The notes: a model not told the origin generated them from the sequence alone. 5,790 bases of DNA from Candidatus Pacearchaeota archaeon (GCA_002690445.1 NZER01000066.1:2040-7829), one strand, 5' to 3'. Shown: positions 1-5,722, counted from the stretch's first letter. Numbers and translations: made by a program.

Positions 1-444
1 GGTACTCAAGTCCCCAAATGGGTTTATTTTGGTGTGGGAGCTACTGATACTTCTGGTTCACTATCGCACAATAAATCCAGCTTTCAATTAGCTTTTTCAG
101 GCACAAATTATATTCCAACAATAACAATGTTGGCACACGCTAAAAGAGGCATGTTAAACCATTCTAATAATCCAACATATATTAAATATGGGCAACAAAC
201 TGGTTCATTAACAGGAAGCGGCGAATTTGGATTTTATAAAGAACCAAAAACGTTAGCCATTAAAAATACAATTAGCAGTTCTTATAGCTGTGATTTTACT
301 TCAAGCTTTAAAAAGCAAACATTTATTAGTCAAATTGCACTGTATGACAAGGATAAGAATCTTATTGGAGTTGCCAAAGTCGCAAACCCTGTAAGAAAAC
401 AAGAAACTGATGATTACACATTCAAGCTTAAATTAGATATATAA
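1..444 (+). CDS. Phage structural (tail/virion-like) protein, C-terminal part
   Basis: The reading frame is open from the first base (GTQVPKWVYFGVGATD...) and ends with TAA at 442-444, so this is the last 147 residues of a longer protein. A GTG at 34 could in principle be a start, but nothing around it resembles a ribosome site and the frame continues upstream, so I treat it as internal. The visible part is rich in Ser, Thr, Gly and Asn with alternating hydrophobic residues, which suggests beta structure. It contains an AHAKRGMLNHSNNPTYIKYG segment and ends with a QIALYDKDKNLIGVAKVANP stretch followed by a Lys-rich strand. From memory, such 'YDKDKNLIGVAK.A.PV' endings occur in large virion proteins of uncultured marine phages. 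No signal peptide, membrane segment or enzyme motif is seen. The resolvase gene begins two bases after the stop, which suggests co-transcription. The structural assignment is inference; the exact virion part (tail, fibre, baseplate) cannot be told. Confidence 0.6.
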   Translation, partial: GTQVPKWVYFGVGATDTSGSLSHNKSSFQLAFSGTNYIPTITMLAHAKRGMLNHSNNPTYIKYGQQTGSLTGSGEFGFYKEPKTLAIKNTISSSYSCDFTSSFKKQTFISQIALYDKDKNLIGVAKVANPVRKQETDDYTFKLKLDI

Positions 445-446
445 AA

Positions 447-1001
447 ATGATTCTCGGTCTAGACATAAGCACTTCCATCACAGGTGCATCAATTCTCGAT
501 AGAAATGGAGATTTGATATACTGTAAAGCATGGAGAACAGATAAAAAAGGATTGTCCTTTTATCAAAAACTTGATATCCTTAAAGAGAATATTTGTTATA
601 TCAAGTCACAATATCCAGTTGAAAAAGTTTATGTTGAAGAACCATTAAAAATGTTTATGGCCGGAAGAAGTTCCGCTCAAGTTGTATCTTTAATACAACG
701 TTTTAATGGAGCCGCATGTTGGATATTAAAGGAAATATTTAATATGGAGCCAATATATATTAATGCCTCTACGGCGCGCAAAAAAAATGGTATAAAGATT
801 AGAAGAGGGGAAAAAGCAAAGAAACAAGTATTACAACATATTCTCAGCAGCGAAAAAACATTTATAGTAGAATACACAAAACGAGGAAATGCTATAAAAG
901 GTACTTATGATAGAGCAGATTCATTGGTAATTGCTAAAGCTGGATACTATTTATTTGAAGAGGAAAAGCACAATAAGGAATTAAATAATGAAGCTCACTA
1001 A
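447..1001 (+). CDS. RuvC-like Holliday junction resolvase (RNase H-fold nuclease)
   Basis: This 184-residue protein matches the RuvC layout in size (E. coli RuvC is 173 residues) and in catalytic residues. It starts MILGLDISTSITG with Asp6 on the first strand. VYVEEPL carries Glu64/Glu65 on the fourth strand. YDRADSLVIAKAGYY near the end carries Asp155 and Asp158, the D-x-x-D pair typical of RuvC. In the family these acidic residues bind two magnesium ions and cut four-way junctions symmetrically. A Lys/Arg-rich stretch (about 111-127) could contact DNA. The start at 447 is supported by the position of Asp6, which mirrors Asp7 in RuvC. No Shine-Dalgarno is visible; the ATG follows the previous stop codon by two A bases and is preceded by TATAAAA. 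No RuvA or RuvB is present, as is usual for phage resolvases, which act alone on replication and recombination branches before packaging. The end overlaps the next gene by 14 bases. The family call is firm; strict junction specificity is inferred. Confidence 0.85.
   Translation: MILGLDISTSITGASILDRNGDLIYCKAWRTDKKGLSFYQKLDILKENICYIKSQYPVEKVYVEEPLKMFMAGRSSAQVVSLIQRFNGAACWILKEIFNMEPIYINASTARKKNGIKIRRGEKAKKQVLQHILSSEKTFIVEYTKRGNAIKGTYDRADSLVIAKAGYYLFEEEKHNKELNNEAH
975..979 (+). promoter_or_regulatory. Ribosome binding site for the gene at 988
   Basis: AAGGA lies 8 bases before the ATG at 988, inside the end of the resolvase gene. It is the only clear Shine-Dalgarno in front of any gene start in this window. 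It supports 988 as the start of an overlapping, translationally coupled gene. Confidence 0.65.
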
Positions 1002-1254
1002 ATCGATATTAGAAGGTCTTATCAACAAGGAACTCGATAATATTTTATTAACCGAAGAAAGAGAAGTTGCTGACCCTAAACACCATCTTGATCAAGCCCT
1101 GCAACATCTTGGCGAGGCTATGATGATTTTTGCCACTGAAAAGCCAAACCTGGCTTTAGAACTTGGCCCGATTGTGCACGACCTGAGATCAAAAATAGAA
1201 ACCATGCTAGAAGAATTTGGAGGTAGAGAAGTAGAAAGTTTAGACGAGGGATGA
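988..1254 (+). CDS. Small helical phage protein with amphipathic N-terminal leader-like segment
   Basis: This 88-residue acidic protein overlaps the resolvase gene by 14 bases and has an AAGGA site at good spacing, so translation is probably coupled. Two parts can be seen. Residues 1-23 (MKLTKSILEGLINKELDNIL then LTE) form an amphipathic, mixed-charge helix. Similar 'MKxTKSxLxxxIxEEL' openings recur, as far as I recall, at the front of otherwise unrelated small proteins in marine phage sequences. Residues about 32-80 form one or two further helices with Leu, Ala and Met on one side and several His (HHLDQALQHLGEAMMIF). No catalytic motif, zinc site, membrane span or signal peptide is visible. 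The L-T-E at 21-23 fits the (L/I)-x-E cleavage rule known for the T4 prohead protease gp21, so the front part might be a capsid-targeting propeptide; this is hypothesis only. A terminator-like hairpin follows 13 bases after the stop. Function is unknown. Confidence 0.7.
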   Translation: MKLTKSILEGLINKELDNILLTEEREVADPKHHLDQALQHLGEAMMIFATEKPNLALELGPIVHDLRSKIETMLEEFGGREVESLDEG

Positions 1255-1267
1255 CCAGACCTTGAAG

Positions 1268-1292
1268 AAGCATAGTTTATGCTTGACTTTTT
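1268..1292 (+). terminator. Putative rho-independent terminator (hairpin plus T-run)
   Basis: AAGCATA (1268-1274), a 3-base loop GTT, and TATGCTT (1278-1284) form a perfect 7-bp stem. After GAC comes TTTTT (1288-1292). It sits just downstream of the stop codon of the 88-residue gene and just before the primase gene, where the first transcription group would end. The stem is AT-rich and the T-run begins three bases after it, so it would be weak. Its 3' arm overlaps the -35 box of the next promoter, so the same palindrome could instead be a protein-binding operator. Confidence 0.45.
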
Positions 1293-1311
1293 AATCACAC
1301 CCTGTTAATAT
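1283..1311 (+). promoter_or_regulatory. Sigma70-type promoter with extended -10, upstream of primase gene
   Basis: The -35 box is TTGACT (1283-1288), the spacer is exactly 17 bases, and the -10 box is TAATAT (1306-1311). A TGT just before it makes an extended -10 (TGn). The -10 ends 7 bases before the primase ATG at 1319, so transcription should begin at or within a base or two of the start codon, giving a leaderless mRNA. No Shine-Dalgarno exists between the -10 and the ATG. Confidence 0.7.
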
Positions 1312-1318
1312 ATAAAAC

Positions 1319-2254
1319 ATGTATTCTGACAAGCTTCAGATTCTAGTAGAGATTTTTGGAGAGTTCTATCAAACAAACGATGAACATCTCTTTAATTGCT
1401 TGTTTTGTAATCACCGCAAACGTAAATTATCAATAAATATTTCTAAAAATACATTTAAATGTTGGATTTGCGATAAAAGCGGAAGAAATCTTTATTATCT
1501 TATAAAAAGATTTGGAACCCACTCACAAAAACAACATTGGCAAAGCCTTGATGGTCGGGTAAACATTTCAAATTTTGATGACCTCTTCTCAGAAAAAATA
1601 GAAGAAGAGCAACAAGAGCAGCGCATTAAACTTCCAAAGGAATATATTTGCCTTGTAAAAAATAAAACTTCTTTGATTGCGAAACCAGCAAGAAACTACT
1701 TAAAAAAACGTAATATTTCTGAAAAAGATATATTAAAATGGAAAATTGGATATTGTACAAATGGAAAATACAGAAATCGCATTATTATCCCTTCATTTAA
1801 CAATGATGGCTATTGCAACTATTTCGTGGCGCGCTCACATACGAAAACTCAAATGAGATATAAAAACCCTCCCGCATCAAAAGACATTATTTTTAATGAA
1901 TTGTTGATAAATTGGAAGGAACCAGTTGCTTTAGTTGAAGGGATTTTTGATGCTATAAATGCAGAGAATTCTATCCCTTTGTTGGGGTCAACATTAAGCA
2001 TCCATTCTAAGCTGTTTAGAGCCGTTCTGACGCACTCTAAGCAAATATACATAGCCCTAGACAAAGATGCCGAAAAGAAGGCTTTAAACATCATTAACGC
2101 GCTTATTTCGCATGGTGTCGAAGTTTACAAAATAGATACATCTGGTTACGAAGATGTTGGAGAAATGACAAAAGAAGAATTTAAGAGAAGAAAAGACACA
2201 GCAACGCTTTTTGATTCAAAGGCTCTTCTGATACAAAGAATATCACAACTATGA
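1319..2254 (+). CDS. DNA primase, DnaG/TOPRIM type with N-terminal zinc ribbon
   Basis: This 311-residue protein has the order of a DnaG-type primase. An N-terminal zinc ribbon has Cys27-x2-Cys30 and Cys48-x2-Cys51 (NCLFCNH ... KCWICDKSG), with His32 nearby. A spacer rich in Glu, Gln and Lys follows at about 85-106. Next is the RNA-polymerase-like core, with ARNYLKKRNISEKDILKWKI (124-143) and YRNRIIIPSFNNDGYCNYFV (151-170). The TOPRIM acidic residues follow: Glu207 in ALVEGIFDAI, and Asp248/Asp250 in ALDKDAEKKA. In the family these bind the metals used to make short RNA primers. There is no helicase domain and no room for the DnaG C-terminal helicase-binding domain (E. coli DnaG has 581 residues), so a separate helicase would be needed; none lies in this window. 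An in-frame TAA six bases upstream and the lack of another early Met fix the start at 1319. A strong promoter ends 7 bases before it. The stop codon TGA is part of the extended -10 of the next promoter. Confidence 0.85.
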   Translation: MYSDKLQILVEIFGEFYQTNDEHLFNCLFCNHRKRKLSINISKNTFKCWICDKSGRNLYYLIKRFGTHSQKQHWQSLDGRVNISNFDDLFSEKIEEEQQEQRIKLPKEYICLVKNKTSLIAKPARNYLKKRNISEKDILKWKIGYCTNGKYRNRIIIPSFNNDGYCNYFVARSHTKTQMRYKNPPASKDIIFNELLINWKEPVALVEGIFDAINAENSIPLLGSTLSIHSKLFRAVLTHSKQIYIALDKDAEKKALNIINALISHGVEVYKIDTSGYEDVGEMTKEEFKRRKDTATLFDSKALLIQRISQL

Positions 2255-2260
2255 TATAAT
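2232..2260 (+). promoter_or_regulatory. Extended -10 promoter for the 74-residue gene
   Basis: A consensus TATAAT (2255-2260) is preceded by TGA, giving an extended -10 (TGn-TATAAT). The -35 region at 17-base spacing is TACAAA (2232-2237), a poor match, which is common when the -10 is extended. The TGA of the extended element is also the primase stop codon (2252-2254). The ATG of the next gene is only 6 bases after the -10, again predicting a leaderless transcript. Confidence 0.6.
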
Positions 2261-2266
2261 ATACAC

Positions 2267-2491
2267 ATGCAACCTGGTGATTTAGCTAGAGTCATTCAAC
2301 CTTCATTTACCTTTGGGGATAGTCAGCTTATTATTGATGCGTGGCACGACGGAAAACCAGTTTTAATTCTCAAAGAAAGTAGTATTAAATATCCTGATGG
2401 CAAACAGGCAGCAACAGTTTTAATTCAACTTGGCAAAAAGACTACATGGATCCTTAAAGACGATTTAGAGATTTATGATTTAAATCCTTGA
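2267..2491 (+). CDS. Small beta-rich (possibly SH3/KOW-like) phage protein, function unknown
   Basis: This 74-residue protein opens with MQPGDLARVI and then alternates short hydrophobic strands with turns (LIIDAWHDGKPVLIL, AATVLIQLGK, TTWILKDDLEIYDL). This pattern, with a PGDLARV start and a closing strand that holds Asp-Asp-Leu, suggests a small beta barrel of the SH3 or KOW kind, a fold often used to bind nucleic acid or protein partners. That is a fold guess from pattern only; I do not recognise a named family. The single Met in the protein and a TGA in frame at 2252-2254 fix the start at 2267. No Shine-Dalgarno is present; an extended -10 promoter ends 6 bases upstream. It lies between primase and the Mre11-Rad50 fusion, so a role in replication or recombination is possible by context. 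Its stop codon (2489-2491) is embedded in the -35 box of the next promoter. Confidence 0.7.
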   Translation: MQPGDLARVIQPSFTFGDSQLIIDAWHDGKPVLILKESSIKYPDGKQAATVLIQLGKKTTWILKDDLEIYDLNP

Positions 2492-2516
2492 CACCTGATA
2501 AGATAGGTGCTAAGAT
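2488..2516 (+). promoter_or_regulatory. Sigma70-type promoter upstream of the Mre11-Rad50 fusion gene
   Basis: A perfect TTGACA (2488-2493) is followed, after 17 bases, by TAAGAT (2511-2516). A TGC directly before it makes this the third extended -10 in the window. The predicted start is near 2522-2524, giving a leader of about 43-45 bases before the ATG at 2567. The -35 box overlaps the TGA stop of the preceding gene. A second TAAGAT copy lies at 2499-2504 within the spacer. Confidence 0.65.
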
Positions 2517-2524
2517 GATACCTA
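2492..2524. repeat. Alternating ACCT/AGGT half-sites around the third promoter
   Basis: CACCT (2492-2496) and AGGTG (2505-2509) form a 5-bp inverted repeat between the -35 and -10 boxes. TAGGT (2504-2508) can also pair with ACCTA (2520-2524), across the -10 box. The three half-sites alternate in direction and could be an operator for a dimeric repressor. The half-sites are short and could arise by chance in AT-rich DNA. Confidence 0.25.
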
Positions 2525-2549
2525 ACTAGTATTTTTTTAGCATACTAGT
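2525..2549 (+). repeat. Perfect 8-bp hairpin in the leader of the fusion gene
   Basis: ACTAGTAT (2525-2532) and ATACTAGT (2542-2549) are exact reverse complements separated by a 9-base loop, TTTTTTAGC. No T-run follows the stem, so it does not look like a terminator. If transcription starts near 2523, the hairpin would sit at the very 5' end of the mRNA, 17 bases before the ATG. There it could protect the message or affect ribosome access. As DNA it could also be a binding site. Confidence 0.5.
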
Positions 2550-2566
2550 CGGATATAGTTTATAAT

Positions 2567-5500
2567 ATGAAATTCGCACACATTGCAGATACACACATCA
2601 AAAATCTCAAATATCACTATGAATACAAAATTGTTTTTGAGAAATTATATAAAAAATTAAGAGAAGAAAAAGTTGATTACATTATTCACTGTGGTGATAT
2701 AGCGCACACTAAGACTCAAATCTCCCCAGAGTTTGTAGAAATGTGTACTAATTTTTTTAAGAATTTAGCAGATATTGCACCTACATATATCATCTTAGGG
2801 AACCACGACGGCAACCTAAAGAATTCGAGTAGGCAAGACGCCCTAACTCCCATTGTTAATGCATTGGGTCATCCAGAACTTTTCTTATTGAAGAAATCAG
2901 GGGAGATACAATTAGACAATGGGCTTTCTTTTAACGTCCTTTCTGTATTTGATCATGATAATTGGACTAGTCCTAGCGATCCCAATCGGATCAACATTGC
3001 ACTTTATCATGGGTCTATATCAAATTGTGAAACAGATCTTGGTTGGGTTATGGAACATGGCGAAAATGATATATCGATTTTTAAAGGCCATGATTTTGCT
3101 TTTCTTGGAGATATTCACAAAACAGACCAAGTTTTAGATAAAAAAGGTCGAATCAGATATGCTGGCTCAACCATACAACAAAACCACGGTGAAACCAACG
3201 ATAAAGGCTTTTTACTTTGGGAGATTGAAGATAAAGATTCTTTTACTTGCAAACACATTGTACTTAAAAACCCGAAACCATTTGTCACAGTCGAATTAAC
3301 CCCAAAAGGAAGATTACCAAATAATTTTAAAGTACCCGAGGGTGCCAGATTACGATTAGTTTCAAACAACAATCTTCCTTTGAACTCAATGAAGAAGGCT
3401 GTTGAAGTCGCAAGACATAGATTTAAGCCTGAAAGCGTTACATTTTTAAATCGTGCCGCTGGTATGCGAGGAAGCGTTGAAGAGTTAACATCTGGCTTAA
3501 TGGCCGAAAATCTAAGAGATGTCGTGGTCCAGAAAGAATTAATCAAAGAATATTTAAAAGACTTCCAGCCAGAAGATGATTTATTAGAGCGCGTAACAAA
3601 ACTTAATACTAAATATAATAGAGCGATTGAAGAACAAGAAGAAGTAGGAAGAAATGTTAACTGGAAATTAGAATCATTAGAATGGAAGAACTTATTTAAT
3701 TATGGAAGTGGGAATAGGATCAGCTTTAGCAAACTTAATGGAATCGTGGGAATCTTTGGGAAGAATTTCAGTGGAAAGTCTAGTATTATTGACAGCATGC
3801 TCTACACTCTTTTTAATTCTACTAGCAAAAATGAGAGAAAGAATCTTAACATTATTAATCAAAACAAAAACTGCGGTTCAGGAAAGGTTAAGATTTCCAT
3901 AGGAAACAAAAAATATACAATTCAAAGAACTTCTGAAAAGTACATTAAAAAGCTTAAAGGCGAAGAGACATCAGAAGCAAAAACAGATTTAGATTTTGAA
4001 TGCCATGATATAGCAACAAACGAAACTCAAAGTCTAAACGGCCTGACAAGAAACGAGACTGACAAGATTGTAAGAAAACATTTCGGGACCCTTGAAGATT
4101 TTTTAATGACATCGATGTCTTCTCAGTTGGGCGCGCTTCAATTTATTAGTGAAGGCTCAACGAGGAGAAAAGAAATTCTTGCTAAGTTCCTTGACCTTGA
4201 AATTTTTGATAAAAAGTTCAAATTGGCGAAAGAAGATGCTACAGATTTACGCGGCGCCCTTAAAAGATTGGAAGGAAAAGAATTTGACGAAGATATTCTT
4301 GAGACAAAAGAAGAGATTAAAACTAACGAGGAAGCGACACAAGGGCAAGTATCAATATGCGAAGAAATTAAAGTAGAAATTTCCAATTTAAACAAAAAAC
4401 GCACTAAGCTGGAAAAAGAAATTGAATCAATCCCAACAGAAATCATTAACATAGATGAAATTTTATTAGAAGTTGGCGAAAAAGAAAAGCTAGCTGCGCA
4501 CAGCATCGCAGAGAATATAAATTTAAGCGAAAAATTATATGACAATAGACAAATATTAAATCAAATTAATACGTTTGTTGACGATTTTGACATTAGCGAT
4601 TTAGAACTTAAACAAGGGGTACTAAAGACAAAAGAACAGCAACTCAATAATATTATTAATGATATCAACAGCGAAGAAATTCGACTCGAAAATCAAAAAA
4701 ATAAAGCTAAGTTACTTAAAGAAGTTCCATGTGGATCCGAATACTCACATTGTAAATTCATAAAAGATGCTTATATTGCAACAGAAAAACTTTCTTTAAC
4801 TAAAGAGTTGTGTAAAGAATTCAAAGAGCATCAAGAAATTTTAGTTGAAGAGATAGGCGATTTAAACCCAAAGAAAATAAGCGACCATCTTGCCAAATAT
4901 GATCAGGTTTTAGAAAAAAGAAATACAGTTAAAACTATAATGAGCACCACAGAGTTTTCAATTGAAAAAAATGAACTTCAAGTTAAAGCTTTGGATAAAG
5001 ACCTCGCACACTTAAACCAAAAAAGAGACGAATATTATCAAAATAAAGAAATCATCGACGGAAAAGGCGCTTTGGTTAAAAAAGTAAATAAAATTTTATC
5101 ACAAATTGAAGATCAAAAAGAAATTCTTGATAAATGTGAAGAAAACATACTTGAATTCTATAAAGAACACGGCTCTTTGGCACAGAAGCTAACCTCATTA
5201 AAAGAACAGAAACAAGAATTAGCCGACTTACAAGAAGAATATGCTGCATACGATCTTTTTATGCGATGTATGCATACTGGTGGTATATCTTATGATATTA
5301 TTAAGAAAAAGCTGCCCGTAATCAATAATGAAATTGCAAAAATACTTGCAAATGTTGTAAATTTTGAAGTTTTCTTTGAAGACGATGGCAAACATTTAAA
5401 AATCTTTATCAAACACCCAAAACATGAACCGCGACCGCTAGAAATGGGCTCCGGCGCCGAAAAAACAATCGCCGCCATGGCGATTAGATTGGCTCTGCTT

Positions 5501-5722
5501 TCAGTTTCTAGTCTGCCGAAAAGTGACCTGTTTGTTTTAGATGAACCTGGAACGTCTTTAGACGCAGATAACATGGATGGATTCATTTCTATATTAGAAT
5601 TGGTAAAATCCCATTTTAAGACAGTATTGTTAATTTCTCATTTAGATTCTTTAAAAGACTGCGTTGACGCGCAAATTACTATTGATAAAAAAGGTGATTA
5701 TGCTCACGTGGTAGAGATTTGA
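2567..5722 (+). CDS. Fused Mre11/SbcD nuclease - Rad50/SbcC ATPase
   Basis: One frame of 1051 codons joins both halves of the DNA-end-processing complex. Residues 1 to about 230 are the Mre11-type metallophosphoesterase: Asp8-x-His10 (IADTH), Asp44 (CGDIAH), Asn79-His80-Asp81 (LGNHD), His148 (LYHGS) and Gly181-Asp-Ile-His184. Residues about 235-310 look like the capping domain, and about 315-365 are a helical linker that should dock on the coiled-coil base. The Rad50-type ATPase starts near 366: Walker A GKNFSGKSS (398-406), Q-loop Gln520, coiled-coil arms about 555-720 and 735-890, and a hook with Cys722 and Cys729. The signature GSGAEK (961-966), Walker B LFVLDE (Asp992, Glu993), D-loop SLDADN and switch His1025 follow. 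Separate T4 homologues total about 900 residues, E. coli SbcD plus SbcC about 1450. The start is fixed by a TAG at 2546-2548 and by Asp8 near the N-terminus. No good Shine-Dalgarno is seen (GGA, 13 bases away). Expected role: ATP-driven resection of DNA ends for recombination-dependent replication and repair. Both domain calls are firm; the activity of the single-chain form is inferred. Confidence 0.92.
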   Translation: MKFAHIADTHIKNLKYHYEYKIVFEKLYKKLREEKVDYIIHCGDIAHTKTQISPEFVEMCTNFFKNLADIAPTYIILGNHDGNLKNSSRQDALTPIVNALGHPELFLLKKSGEIQLDNGLSFNVLSVFDHDNWTSPSDPNRINIALYHGSISNCETDLGWVMEHGENDISIFKGHDFAFLGDIHKTDQVLDKKGRIRYAGSTIQQNHGETNDKGFLLWEIEDKDSFTCKHIVLKNPKPFVTVELTPKGRLPNNFKVPEGARLRLVSNNNLPLNSMKKAVEVARHRFKPESVTFLNRAAGMRGSVEELTSGLMAENLRDVVVQKELIKEYLKDFQPEDDLLERVTKLNTKYNRAIEEQEEVGRNVNWKLESLEWKNLFNYGSGNRISFSKLNGIVGIFGKNFSGKSSIIDSMLYTLFNSTSKNERKNLNIINQNKNCGSGKVKISIGNKKYTIQRTSEKYIKKLKGEETSEAKTDLDFECHDIATNETQSLNGLTRNETDKIVRKHFGTLEDFLMTSMSSQLGALQFISEGSTRRKEILAKFLDLEIFDKKFKLAKEDATDLRGALKRLEGKEFDEDILETKEEIKTNEEATQGQVSICEEIKVEISNLNKKRTKLEKEIESIPTEIINIDEILLEVGEKEKLAAHSIAENINLSEKLYDNRQILNQINTFVDDFDISDLELKQGVLKTKEQQLNNIINDINSEEIRLENQKNKAKLLKEVPCGSEYSHCKFIKDAYIATEKLSLTKELCKEFKEHQEILVEEIGDLNPKKISDHLAKYDQVLEKRNTVKTIMSTTEFSIEKNELQVKALDKDLAHLNQKRDEYYQNKEIIDGKGALVKKVNKILSQIEDQKEILDKCEENILEFYKEHGSLAQKLTSLKEQKQELADLQEEYAAYDLFMRCMHTGGISYDIIKKKLPVINNEIAKILANVVNFEVFFEDDGKHLKIFIKHPKHEPRPLEMGSGAEKTIAAMAIRLALLSVSSLPKSDLFVLDEPGTSLDADNMDGFISILELVKSHFKTVLLISHLDSLKDCVDAQITIDKKGDYAHVVEI

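Noticed and set aside
434..446. Possible -10 or TATA-like promoter before the resolvase gene
   Set aside because: TATAAAA sits directly against the ATG and no credible -35 lies at the right distance. Co-transcription with the upstream structural gene is simpler.
2504..2538. TAGGT/ACCTA stem followed by a run of seven T as a terminator for the 74-residue gene
   Set aside because: The stem has only 5 bp with an 11-base loop, and the T-run starts eight bases after it, inside another hairpin's arm and loop. It does not fit a rho-independent terminator.
2561..2566. A perfect TATAAT directly abutting the ATG of the fusion gene
   Set aside because: A transcript from this box would start inside the coding region and lose the start codon, and no -35 or TGn element accompanies it. 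Probably AT-rich coincidence; the promoter at 2488-2516 fits better.
2919..3137. A 72-codon + strand frame inside the Mre11 domain encoding a very hydrophobic, membrane-like peptide, with AGGGGAG (2899-2905) upstream
   Set aside because: The purine stretch is 13 bases from the ATG, which is too far for a good site. Hydrophobic shadow frames are common opposite or offset to AT-rich genes. The Mre11 reading frame explains the sequence fully.
4138..4545. A 135-codon - strand open frame within the coiled-coil region, and similar reverse frames at 3115-3546 and 5290-5586
   Set aside because: They are antisense shadows of the fusion gene, Ser/Phe/Leu-rich as expected from the complement of Lys/Glu-rich coiled coil, with no promoter or recognisable domain.
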